The translations under genes were made by a program, and so were the position numbers. Under the pieces are notes generated by a model, which was not told the DNA's origin, did not search any database, and worked only from the letters and a program-made list of their open reading frames with translations. DNA of 64,000 nucleotides from Haladaptatus caseinilyticus (GTDB lineage: Archaea; Halobacteriota; Halobacteria; Halobacteriales; Haladaptataceae). The stretch is from the NCBI RefSeq assembly GCF_026248685.1, contig NZ_CP111040.1:496001-560000 (forward strand), given 5' to 3'. Shown here piece after piece: positions 1-8,243 of this stretch (position 1 is the first letter of the stretch; every line of letters begins with the position of its first letter).

Positions 1-605
1 TTTCCGGGAGACGCATCGAGTGCATCATCAAGACCACTTTCCAGTGACTTGCGGATAGATTGGCTAGGTCCCGAGTCAGCAAGCGCAGCTTCGAATCGCT
101 GTTGATATTGATGATCAACGGCAGCAGCGGCCTGTTCAGAATCGAGGATCCTGTGATATCTTCTAACTGTACTCTCGCTCACATTGAGTGTTTCAGCAAT
201 CATCTCGGTTGAGCTCTCATTCTCACGGAGATCTCGAAGCTGGTCTAGATCAAAAGGGGAATCAAAATCTGTCTCGCGTAGTAAGTGAAGATGAATTCGT
301 GCACGTGTGACGGTTTTGTCTCGGCTCGCATTCCCCAGTTCACGTGCAATCGCTGTATCAGTATATTCGTCGTAGAATAGTTGGACAAGCGTTACTAGTT
401 CTTCTAATTCGAGTGAAGTTCGAAATTCATATTCCTGCTTTATCTCCTGAATGATGGTTCGCAGTGACTCATTGGGTCCAGAATTGTCTCCAAGCGTTCC
501 GGGAGCCTCTTTTTGATCCTCGGTAAATGTAGGATTGTCAGCGATATCCAGAAATATCTCGCGGAGTTGCTCAGTTTTATCCTGTGTAAAATCTGTTTTA
601 GCCAT
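1..605 (-). CDS. HTH-domain protein, Cmi4-like (partial, 3' end outside window)
   Basis: An open frame starts at the ATG at 605 and runs off the window edge. The visible ~200 residues begin MAKTDFTQDKTEQLREIF. They contain two helix-turn-helix-like stretches, one around DEYTDTAIARELGNASRDKTV and one around STEMIAETLNVSESTVRRYH. The N-terminal layout resembles the haloarchaeal family named 'conditioned medium-induced protein 4'; I recall that name from memory and have not searched it. A DNA-binding role is inferred from the paired HTH motifs. The C-terminus is not visible, so length and final domain cannot be judged. Confidence 0.6.
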   Translation of the reverse strand, partial: MAKTDFTQDKTEQLREIFLDIADNPTFTEDQKEAPGTLGDNSGPNESLRTIIQEIKQEYEFRTSLELEELVTLVQLFYDEYTDTAIARELGNASRDKTVTRARIHLHLLRETDFDSPFDLDQLRDLRENESSTEMIAETLNVSESTVRRYHRILDSEQAAAAVDHQYQQRFEAALADSGPSQSIRKSLESGLDDALDASPG

Positions 606-744
606 TTCAGGCTAGAAAACTAGTCACTGTATCCATATCAAACTGTCGAACATGATCTCCAAAGAAGTATTCGTAGTAGAAATTAGTCCTCATTATTGAT
701 ATCCTCCTTGCGCTCAAGCGCGAAGATTCCCCCGAGTTAGGATA

Positions 745-1142
745 TTACGTTTCACAGTCAAACAACCGGTTCTCGTGAAACGAAACAGCCCCCATGGCGG
801 TCGAATAAGCGAACCGCTGTATCACAAAGAGGCGTTTCACGCGTGGATTGTTGCTGTAAACAACACCGAAGTGCGGACACATGCTCACTACGTGCTGAAC
901 TCACACGGAACTACGGTTGATGTCAACCACTGGAAACAGGTAGATCTGAATCTCAAATGACGAGACAACGTCTGAGATCATTTGGGTCTGCTCACCACCA
1001 GTAAATGGATTTCGAACAGAGTGTGATTTCTCCGCACTGCCAATTCCAATGATCTTCTCATCAACGTCCGCCGCTATTTGCTCGAGAAGAGAGAGATGTC
1101 CAGTATGAAATGGTTGGACCGACCAATCAGCAGTCCCCGCAT
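745..1142 (-). pseudogene. nadM: nicotinamide-nucleotide adenylyltransferase, decayed
   Basis: Read on the minus strand from the ATG at 1142 the product begins MRGLLIGR. The frame then slips, and the next frame continues QPFHTGHLSLLEQIAADV with GIGSAEKSHSVRNPFTGGE, then YLFPVVDINR and HVVSMCPHFGVVYSNNP. These are hallmarks of archaeal NMN adenylyltransferase: the HxGH nucleotide-binding loop, the SxxPFTxGER loop and the YSNNP segment. Two lesions are visible. One base is missing where GRFQPFH should be encoded (near 1120). A TGA stands where the family usually has Trp, just before VQHVVSMC. The C-terminal third after RLF is unrecognisable and ends at a TAA at 745. The gene cannot make active enzyme; a working copy presumably lies elsewhere. 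Confidence 0.85.
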
Positions 1143-1289
1143 TATTCAGTTGTTCGAATCAAGGGATAAATAGACTCTGTTACGGGCGATTGTTTGACTT
1201 AGCAGCCATCTTAGATAGATTCACAACTAGAAGAATAATATAGGAACACTCAGCCACGTGAAGAGAGGTTATTCAACCAATTGTTTATC

Positions 1290-1748
1290 TTAGTTCTCCG
1301 CTTCAATTTCGAACTGTTCGTGCTCACTAGCGGCATTCAGGACCACGCTAGTATTGCTTTCATTAATGTCTGCATCACTAAGCAGCGTTTTGATCTGTTG
1401 ATTCATGTCATCGGTATCTGTGTACTTTCCGACCGCGATAATGTCATGGTCGCCAGTGACTTCGTACACGCTGATCATTTGTGGTTGTTCTTGGAGTCGT
1501 GCAGTGACGTCCGGCAATGCCGTTCCTTCTACTTTGAGTTGGATGACAGCAGTTACATCATAGCCTAACGAATCATAATCAATCCGAGAAGTGTAACCGA
1601 CAATGATACCTGCGTTTTGCAAATTTTCGAGATGATTTGAGACAGTAGTCACCGAAACATCCAATTCTTTGGCAATGCTACGGAGGCTAGCTCGACCGTC
1701 GTTCAACAAGACATTGATTAATTCTGTATCTAAATTTTCGTAGGTCAT
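1290..1748 (-). CDS. Lrp/AsnC family transcriptional regulator
   Basis: About 152 residues, the usual length for the family. An N-terminal winged HTH ([20 protein letters not shown], then [16 protein letters not shown]) is followed by the RAM/AsnC ligand-binding domain, with the typical [16 protein letters not shown] core. I chose the ATG at 1748 ([10 protein letters not shown]) rather than one 27 bases upstream, because family members start just before the HTH. Such proteins form octamers and bind an amino acid or similar small effector; the effector here is unknown. It is a single gene with no operon partner, and the adjacent nadM is dead. Confidence 0.9.
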   Translation of the reverse strand: MTYENLDTELINVLLNDGRASLRSIAKELDVSVTTVSNHLENLQNAGIIVGYTSRIDYDSLGYDVTAVIQLKVEGTALPDVTARLQEQPQMISVYEVTGDHDIIAVGKYTDTDDMNQQIKTLLSDADINESNTSVVLNAASEHEQFEIEAEN

Positions 1749-2128
1749 TACGCATATGATGTCTTTCCAGGACATTATTTCTTAGCCAGTGTCCAAATAC
1801 TGCCGGTTAAAATACATCCCATCAATTGTCCTACTACACACCGAACAGTCTCCCTGTGTTTGTCGATGGGTTTAGTACTCATACGATCCATTTAGAAATT
1901 AACTTGCACAAATCAACAAGTCCCGTGTCGCGTGGATATACAATGACAATGTCGTCGGCAATACAGATCTAACGACTCACGATGCACTACAATTCATCCT
2001 GACTACCTTACTACAGTGCGTCCGCATAGGGAACGACAATCGTACGACTGGCCATGGCATCAGTATCCATCACCTAATCCTTGTGAATTGATATAATGCT
2101 TATGTCGTTGCATTATATGGCATAAAGC
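1749..2128. other. intergenic spacer
   Basis: About 380 bases between the divergent Lrp and TRAM genes. I see AT-rich segments suitable for promoters of both genes but no coding potential, RNA gene or convincing repeat. Confidence 0.5.
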
Positions 2129-2527
2129 ATGGAAATTCCCGATACGTTACTCTGCTTGTTCAGCGAATCCATCGAAGAACAGCAAGGATCCTATACAATA
2201 ACTGTCCCTAAGCAAGAGGTGACAGACGGAGATATTCACGAAAATGGCTCGTATCGAGTCGCACTAATTGGCTCTCGAGAGACACGTACAGATAGCTCAG
2301 ACGGATCTGACGAGTGGCTTGAACCACCCGTCGAGGAGGGAGATCGACGGAATGTTGAAATCGACGATATTGGGAACCAAGGCGATGGAATCGCCAGTGT
2401 TGAACGTGGCTACATTGTGATCGTCCCCGATACAGATCCCCAAGAGCAAGTAACGGTTGAAATTACGTCTGTGACTTCCAGATTTGCGTTTGCCGAGGTT
2501 GTCGACCGCGAGATAGATGAAGAATAG
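2129..2527 (+). CDS. TRAM domain-containing protein
   Basis: A 132-residue acidic protein. Residues ~70-128 form a TRAM domain: RRNVEIDDIGNQGDGIASVE, then GYIVIVPDTDPQEQVTVEIT and SRFAFAEVV, matching the family pattern GxGxxGDGIA...VFVPGAxxGDxVxVxI. TRAM domains are small beta-barrels that bind RNA. Haloarchaea carry several stand-alone or near stand-alone versions thought to act as RNA chaperones or regulators. The N-terminal ~60 residues contain an acidic DSSDGSDE linker and have no recognised fold. It is monocistronic, with a start at ATG 2129 close behind an AT-rich stretch. Confidence 0.88.
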   Translation: MEIPDTLLCLFSESIEEQQGSYTITVPKQEVTDGDIHENGSYRVALIGSRETRTDSSDGSDEWLEPPVEEGDRRNVEIDDIGNQGDGIASVERGYIVIVPDTDPQEQVTVEITSVTSRFAFAEVVDREIDEE

Positions 2528-2736
2528 TCACTGGACGACTTACTCACGGGAATCTAAGTCGTTGAACTCGGCTGCAGTGATCATCTCAAGAAATTCAACA
2601 CAGATATACCGATACTGGATGCTGTTTGTAAATCCACGGCTGATGTATGGCTTTTCTTACCTACAAATTTATAATAATAATCCAAAGAGTGTGGGTTGTT
2701 AATTTGTTCAGGTAAATAGCGGGAAGACCATGTCCG

Positions 2737-4170
2737 CTACTCTCCGGCGCGTTTGACGAGGCGCTTCAGGTTGAGGTGGCCAGCACCGTGGTAGGTCTCC
2801 CCACCGGGCGCGCTATTCGCAGTTTCCTGAATGAGTGATTCGACCTCTTCGACACTAGCGTTGGGCCGAAGCGAGCGAACAAGTGCAACCGCACCTGCGA
2901 TTTGGGGAGCGGCCATCGAAGTACCTGCCTTCCAGCCGTAGCCAGGGACGGTATTACCGCTCTCGTCGGTCTCGTAAATGGTGGAGTAGACAAGGTCATT
3001 TTCCGAACCGGGAACTTCGTTATCGAGTGCCTCGAGGTCGGCATTACCGCCGGCAGCGCTGACATCGACTGCACCGCCGTAGTTAGTGTAGAAGGCTGGC
3101 TCGGTCGTTGGCTCTTCCAGTCGATTGCCTGTGAGCCACTTTTCTTCATTGTCACTGTGCTTGTTCCCCCAGCCAACACCGATAGGGCCGGTTGCAGCGA
3201 CGCCGAAGACGCCCTCAGCCTCTGTTGGGATGCTGAGGGTGTTTTCGGGACTCATGTCGAGCGAGTCATTACCTGCGGAGTTTACGATGACCGTTCCTTG
3301 TGAGCGGACGTACTCCGCGACTTGTTCTGCGATGCGGAGTTCTTCCGTCAAGAATGGATACTGGTCGACGTATACATATGGCGCGGGGAAGCCGACGCTG
3401 TAGTTGATAGCATCACAGCCCGCTTCGGCGGCTTTCACCCACCCGGCGTAGCCGTCACCTTGTTTCCCTTCCTCGCCAGAGAACATCCGGTAGGAAACAA
3501 TTTCAGTGTTGGGAGCTGTCCCGAGAACACCGCCGCCGGGACCGTCGTTGCTATTGGTTGCGGCGATGATGCCAGCCACATGTGTTCCATGGCTGCCCGC
3601 GCCGTTGGGGCGCCAATCGTACTCATCTTCTGAGACGTTCTCAGAGAGCTCATCATTGACGACGTCCGCGAGATCAGGGTGACCGTCATAGACGCCGGTA
3701 TCGACGACGGCGACTCGGGTACCTGCACCAGTCGTCACGTCGTGGATAGTCTTGCCGTTGCCGGGTTTGTCCGTCAAGTCGTTGTTGATGTTCTGTACAC
3801 GTTTGTCCCACTGATACTCGCTGTTTGAGGCTGAGCCGTCGTGATTGTGGTTCGAACCCTTGCCGCTGATCGCTGGTCCGTCCCGCGATCGGACAGCACC
3901 GATGCGGTCATCCCCTCGGTTGATAACACGATCGGCGACCGTTGTGCCATTCACGCGCTCTTGGTCGCCGCGTGCAACAAGTACATCCGCCTGCGAGAGG
4001 TCATGGATGATCTCGATGTCGTCGGGGATTTCTGAGCGATCGACATCACGGAGGTTGATAAAGAATCGCGAGTCTGAGGTGGTTGATGTCGCAGTACTGA
4101 CGCCGAATGTCGCCGCTCCAAGTGTTGTACCAGTTAATTGGAGAAATGTCCGCCGGTTATGTTGTGGCAT
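2737..4170 (-). CDS. Tat-exported subtilisin-like serine protease (halolysin-like, S8)
   Basis: 477 residues. The N-terminus NRRTFLQLTGTTLGAATFGV is a twin-arginine signal, so the protein is likely exported folded. A short I9-like propeptide region (about 30-130) precedes the subtilase domain. The catalytic triad is visible: Asp157 in VAVVDTGVYDGHPDL, His197 in GSHGTHVAG, and Ser418 in GTSMAAPQIAG, with oxyanion Asn in VNSAGND (~297-301). The C-terminus stops soon after the catalytic domain, so the extra C-terminal domain of classical halolysins is absent. It is monocistronic, with an AT-rich promoter region upstream of 4170. The likely role is extracellular protein degradation. Start codon choice is secure because it places the RR motif at residues 6-7. 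Confidence 0.93.
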   Translation of the reverse strand: MPQHNRRTFLQLTGTTLGAATFGVSTATSTTSDSRFFINLRDVDRSEIPDDIEIIHDLSQADVLVARGDQERVNGTTVADRVINRGDDRIGAVRSRDGPAISGKGSNHNHDGSASNSEYQWDKRVQNINNDLTDKPGNGKTIHDVTTGAGTRVAVVDTGVYDGHPDLADVVNDELSENVSEDEYDWRPNGAGSHGTHVAGIIAATNSNDGPGGGVLGTAPNTEIVSYRMFSGEEGKQGDGYAGWVKAAEAGCDAINYSVGFPAPYVYVDQYPFLTEELRIAEQVAEYVRSQGTVIVNSAGNDSLDMSPENTLSIPTEAEGVFGVAATGPIGVGWGNKHSDNEEKWLTGNRLEEPTTEPAFYTNYGGAVDVSAAGGNADLEALDNEVPGSENDLVYSTIYETDESGNTVPGYGWKAGTSMAAPQIAGAVALVRSLRPNASVEEVESLIQETANSAPGGETYHGAGHLNLKRLVKRAGE

Positions 4171-4846
4171 GACATATTCATTTATGAATTTCTTATTATT
4201 AAATATTTCTATTTATCTAATAAATTTGATTGTTAATAAGTGTGATTTGGTTCTTACGCGCCTTATTTGAGGTCAAGATTAGCTGTTCAGCAACGTTTCT
4301 CAAGACGTAACGTGGAGGAGCAACAAAAGACGAAAGCCGAACAGCTTCATGACAGAAACAGTTAGAATTGTCCGTTAGAGGGCAAGGGCTAATCAGCAAT
4401 CTCGTTTGATTGTGTAATTATTGACTGGGAACGTGTGAGAATGGATCTCCGGGAGGGAGGCTACGCTGGATTCGAGTTTGAGGGTGGGGAAACCGCTGTG
4501 CCGGGGTTATCCGGTGCAATAGCACCGCACAGAAAAGAAAACTAGTGGCAGTGCGATACTAGGGGACAGTACGCAGCGGAAGCGACTGACAACGATATTT
4601 CCACAGCGATGCATGAGTCGGATTTTCCGGCGGTAACCACTCGAACGAGATCCGGCATAGAGTGAAAAGCGACTTTACTGCGTCCGACCGCTATATCGAT
4701 ATCGCAGAATAGCGCAAGCGTATCGCACCAAGGAAGCAAAGGTGAGCGAGGCAGAGCTGCAGAATCTCACTTAGAATCTTCGCCTCGAGTCAGAGGAGAT
4801 ATCCGAGATATGTGAGTGCGTATTTCAAAATACAGCTACCGCGACA
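4171..4846. other. intergenic region, no recognised gene
   Basis: 676 bases between two minus-strand units. The first ~100 bases are very AT-rich and hold the protease promoter. Open frames here have no recognisable motif and are poorly supported. A small GTGC...GCAC hairpin lies near 4519-4530. I see no IS ends or RNA gene. Confidence 0.4.
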
Positions 4847-5107
4847 TCACTGGGATTCACTTGGTATGGACCATTCGTAATTATCAAGTTGGGAAAGAGT
4901 CAGGGGGATGTCAGTCGATAGAGTCAGATAGTCGAAAATGCGGCCCAGGATAATCCAGAGCAGAAGTGTTACCGGTAGGCCGATTATAACCGGGAGAAGT
5001 ACAGTACCAGGACTCCGCCCTCGTACGAGGACATCCTGGGAGACAGGCACGATCCACATCGCAACAAGTGCAATTGTAAACCAGTGTCGTTGGGAGAGTA
5101 CAGTCAT
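4847..5107 (-). CDS. small membrane protein downstream of O-antigen-ligase-like gene
   Basis: 86 residues with two predicted transmembrane segments (around WFTIALVAMWIVPV and TVLLPVIIGLPVTLLLWIIL) separated by a charged RGRSPG loop. Its start overlaps the stop of the upstream ligase-like gene by 4 bases, so the two are translationally coupled. I recognise no family. By position it probably serves the same surface-polysaccharide function, but that is inference from context only. Confidence 0.6.
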   Translation of the reverse strand: MTVLSQRHWFTIALVAMWIVPVSQDVLVRGRSPGTVLLPVIIGLPVTLLLWIILGRIFDYLTLSTDIPLTLSQLDNYEWSIPSESQ

Positions 5108-6432
5108 TCCCAGTCCCCCTCTGCAGAGGGTAATCGAGAGACGGCAATCGCAAGAAACAGAAACACCCAGAAGGAATGCGTTAACACAGCATTCGAAGGT
5201 GCAAGGGCATTCAGGGGAAAGACAAGCAGCATAGCAAACATCCCGATGAAGAGTGCGCTTCCAGAGTTGAGTGCGCGAATCCCTAACTCATAGCACGTAA
5301 TGGCAAGCGTCGTGAGAAACGTCACAACGCCGACAATGCCGAATGCACTGGCGAAATACAGAAGCCAGTTATGCAACTCACCGGTTTGTCGGGTGGCAAT
5401 CTCACCGCTTGCGACTGCGGCTTGCGTATTTCCGACTCCGACGCCCACACCATACGAATCCACAAAGAGACTGGCACCAGCACGAGCGAGCTGCCAGCGT
5501 TTCCAGAGCGAAAGGGTTGACTCTGAAAAAGGATTCGGCAGGACGACCAATAGGAGAATGATTGCAAATCCGGCGAAAACACTCCCGACAACGACGTTTC
5601 GTTTTAGACGTTGCGACCATTCGACTCGGTCGATGGTTCGGCGAAGCACGACCAGACAGACCACGAGACATACGGTGAGTAGCATCGAGACGAGCGCCAG
5701 CCGAGAGCGGTTTGCCCAGGCAACGACCACCGAAAGGAAGACAAGACCGATACATCCGGCCCGAGCGATTGTGGGATAATTCCGATCGGGAACAATGCCA
5801 TATGCAGTGAGTGGCCCAACTGCAAACGCCAAGAAATATGAGAGGTTGTTTTGGTTATTAAACCACGCAGAGGCTGCATCAGACCCGAGGCGAGCATGGC
5901 GGGGCAGAACCTCCTTAACAAAGAGCCGACTTGTGTGTAGGTGTGAATCAGTAAAGATTTCCCAAAAGGCGATGAGTTGGGCGCTCGCCACAAGTGCGAA
6001 TATGACGACGAGATATCGCTTGACAGCAGCTTGCGAATCTGCAGTGAGACAAAGCATTGTTCCGACGAACAGTGCCGTGAGAAGGGTGATGAGTTCGAAT
6101 AGCGCGCGTGAAAGTCCAGATACAAAGACGAGACTAAGTGTTGCATACCCGCCTAATCCGATCAACAACCACACTGGAATTGGAATGGTCATGATGAGAG
6201 GTTGTACTCGGTTATGAGTATAGAGATAACGAGCGAGTAAAAGGCCGTAAATCGGGGCATAGAGCCGGAATACGGAGACGGAGATTCCGCTAATTGTGAC
6301 GATGGTGAGAAGTGGTCCGAGGATAGCCGTGACCATAAGGAGGGCTGTTGCGGCGGTGAGTTTTGTGGTGATTTGGCTATCCCACAGGTAGCGTGCGGGC
6401 AAGGTTTGGCTTTCGAAGTGCCCAGACTTCAT
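5104..6432 (-). CDS. O-antigen ligase/polymerase-like membrane protein
   Basis: 442 residues with about 10-12 hydrophobic segments and a large outward loop in the second half containing RQTGELHNWLLYFASAFGIV, the HNxxL-type signature of the Wzy/WaaL (O-antigen ligase) family. Such proteins polymerise or transfer lipid-linked glycans at the outer face of the membrane. In haloarchaea they sit in surface-glycan or exopolysaccharide loci. No glycosyltransferase genes accompany it here, which is unusual. It is followed by an overlapping small membrane gene. The spacer upstream is 1.3 kb of largely non-coding sequence that may be the debris of a former glycan cluster. Confidence 0.8.
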   Translation of the reverse strand: MKSGHFESQTLPARYLWDSQITTKLTAATALLMVTAILGPLLTIVTISGISVSVFRLYAPIYGLLLARYLYTHNRVQPLIMTIPIPVWLLIGLGGYATLSLVFVSGLSRALFELITLLTALFVGTMLCLTADSQAAVKRYLVVIFALVASAQLIAFWEIFTDSHLHTSRLFVKEVLPRHARLGSDAASAWFNNQNNLSYFLAFAVGPLTAYGIVPDRNYPTIARAGCIGLVFLSVVVAWANRSRLALVSMLLTVCLVVCLVVLRRTIDRVEWSQRLKRNVVVGSVFAGFAIILLLVVLPNPFSESTLSLWKRWQLARAGASLFVDSYGVGVGVGNTQAAVASGEIATRQTGELHNWLLYFASAFGIVGVVTFLTTLAITCYELGIRALNSGSALFIGMFAMLLVFPLNALAPSNAVLTHSFWVFLFLAIAVSRLPSAEGDWE

Positions 6433-7670
6433 GCGTCACACGCCTCAATACGATCTAACAAACCGGCGATCGCCTCATTTGAGTTATCAAAGCTGTGAGC
6501 TACGCGGTAAATATACAATCGCCGTATGATATCTGGTCCCAATTGGAGACGCGATGAGTTTTGTCGTTCGATCATAATTGTACCATTGATACTTCTATTG
6601 TGTGTGTACTTTAGATATTAATATAAAGCTAATGCCAGTGATCACGTGAGTTTCGAGGACAAATTTCGAATACCATCAGTCCAGACAAGTCTCATAATTA
6701 GCAAGTCAGAACCTCTACGCCCCCAGGCGTACAAAATGATCGACGTTCCGCGTCACTACAAACTCATCAACACTTTCCAGTCGCCGTTCGCGGAATTAAG
6801 GGAACAGGATGGGTGTATTTCCTCGCAAGTGGAATGATGGCCTATATTATTGATAGTCTCGGGGTTGTCCTCCTTGTCGCCTCCATGGTTGCAACACAGG
6901 TTGTTGGCAAAATCGCGCGAACCGCTCCCTATCGGTATGACCTTGACTCACCGATAACTAAATCAGGTCCCAGCCATGTCTCCAAAGGAAAGTTCACTGG
7001 TCACGGACTGAGTCTGGGAATCTTCGTCCAATTCAAAGTGGAGATACTGCATTCGAACCTGACTCCGGAAAACTTCCAATTCAAAAATTGACGGTATGGG
7101 TAACTAAATTGGTCACCATCTACCTTTTGCCCAAGGTAGTGGGGAGAAGTTAGCCAGAGTATTTGAAAATTATGACCTAGTGTACATTAGACAATCATAC
7201 ATAAAAACTGACTGTTTATAGATCCTAATGGTTGTGTACATAATATACAATACCATGGAGGAATTTAAAGAGCTAGTTTATAAGTGTACGACCATTATAT
7301 GAATATATCCAGTTAGATTATAGAATTGTGATAGAATTAGAAATCTATTCCCATGCCAGTATATAATAGGAGTAAATTGTTAGAGGTAAAGCTCACGATC
7401 TGATCGTCAAGGTAGATCTCGGAGGGGAAATAATGGAACAGAGTTTAACGTCAAACATATCATCTGTCATCATAACTTGCTCTAAAAATCGGGAGCAGTC
7501 ATTCACAAACATACAATATAGAACCATTGTGGAAATGTTATTTTCTACCGTCAATAATATAATATTACGAGGATCGTTTGCAACGGGTAGCTACAAAATG
7601 GGTTTCTGGTTCTGTTAATTCTTATTGTTTCGTCGTAGGACCCAAGATCAATCCCCTAAGAGTAGAAAGA
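6433..7670. other. gene-poor spacer with a possible membrane-protein remnant
   Basis: About 1.2 kb, AT-rich toward its right half. A plus-strand open stretch around 6740-6930 encodes VRGIKGTGWVYFLASG followed by a hydrophobic helix (IIDSLGVVLLVASMVA). It lacks a proper start and could be a membrane-protein remnant, perhaps from the glycan locus. From 7100 to 7670 I see only AT-rich sequence and no gene. Confidence 0.35.
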
Positions 7671-7680
7671 ACTTATATAC
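7671..7680 (+). promoter_or_regulatory. TATA box of the UbiD operon
   Basis: The sequence ACTTATATAC, preceded by a purine-rich AGAAAG element, fits an archaeal BRE plus TATA box. Transcription would be expected to start about 25 bases downstream, near 7700. That lies almost exactly at the ATG of a short upstream frame (7702) and ~30 bases before the GTG of the first structural gene. Confidence 0.5.
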
Positions 7681-7701
7681 TATCACACGGTGTTCATTGA
7701 C

Positions 7702-7746
7702 ATGGACTATATTTCTTCCAAAAGCGCAAAAAGGTGGGAACGGTGA
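7702..7746 (+). CDS. candidate 14-residue leader peptide overlapping the next start
   Basis: ATG 7702 opens a 14-codon frame (MDYISSKSAKRWER) ending at TGA 7744-7746, in a different frame from the gene that starts with GTG at 7734. The frame overlaps that start by 13 bases. The predicted transcription start lies at the ATG itself, so the peptide could be translated from a leaderless mRNA, common in haloarchaea. Ribosomes finishing it would then reinitiate at the GTG. It may equally be a chance frame. Confidence 0.3.
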   Translation: MDYISSKSAKRWER

Positions 7747-8243
7747 CCGCTTACACTACCTCGGAGGAGCATCTCCCAGAGGATCCTAATGGGGAGGTGA
7801 CTTTACAAGTCACAGATGGGGACACGAAAGAGATATTCACAACACGAGCGTATATTTCACAAGATCCAGAGGAACTCGCCGATCCAGAGTCACTTACAAT
7901 CGTTCGAGGTCCACATGAGAGTGTCGAAGAGGAGTGGTTCATCGAGATTATAGAAACAGAGATCAATGAGATTGAAATCGACCAAGAAGTATTGAGCGAG
8001 TGCATTAAGCAAAGTAAAGAGAATTCAAATGTTGTTAACGCCCGATCGGATGAAGTTCGAGCGCTATTACTGTATTTAGTCGAAACGAATAGATACGGCT
8101 CCGTCTCAGAGGCTGTTCGGGGTTTGTTAGAAGATCACCTCGCTGATCACTATCCGGATCTCGTGAACGAATACGTCGACATCCGGACAGAGCTTGAGCG
8201 AGAAGAGCTGTCCTCTCAATTAGGTGGCAACCGAAACAAATGA
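7734..8243 (+). CDS. conserved-context protein with RHH-like C-terminus, first gene of UbiD operon
   Basis: 169 residues, strongly acidic, starting at GTG 7734. I recognise no named family. Residues ~100-150 (ARSDEVRALLLYLVETNRYG and SVSEAVRGLLEDHLADHYPDLV) look like a ribbon-helix-helix or similar all-helical DNA-binding or dimerisation segment. The N-terminal ~90 residues have an alternating pattern suggestive of beta strands (GEVTLQVTDGDTKEIFTT). The stop overlaps the ATG of the first UbiD gene (ATGA at 8240), so the products are made together. It may be the operon's own regulator or a small subunit of the decarboxylase. Function not assigned. Confidence 0.65.
   Translation: MGTVTAYTTSEEHLPEDPNGEVTLQVTDGDTKEIFTTRAYISQDPEELADPESLTIVRGPHESVEEEWFIEIIETEINEIEIDQEVLSECIKQSKENSNVVNARSDEVRALLLYLVETNRYGSVSEAVRGLLEDHLADHYPDLVNEYVDIRTELEREELSSQLGGNRNK

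Noticed and set aside
775-960. 61-residue plus-strand frame
   Set aside because: It lies antisense to the decayed nadM sequence and has no own motif or promoter.
2766-3728. Several long frames inside the subtilase gene on both strands
   Set aside because: The protease frame has all catalytic motifs and a signal peptide; the others are phase shadows of a GC-rich gene.
6813-7091. 92-residue membrane-like frame
   Set aside because: No plausible ribosome-binding site or family; only the first third looks protein-like, so I described it as a remnant, not a gene.
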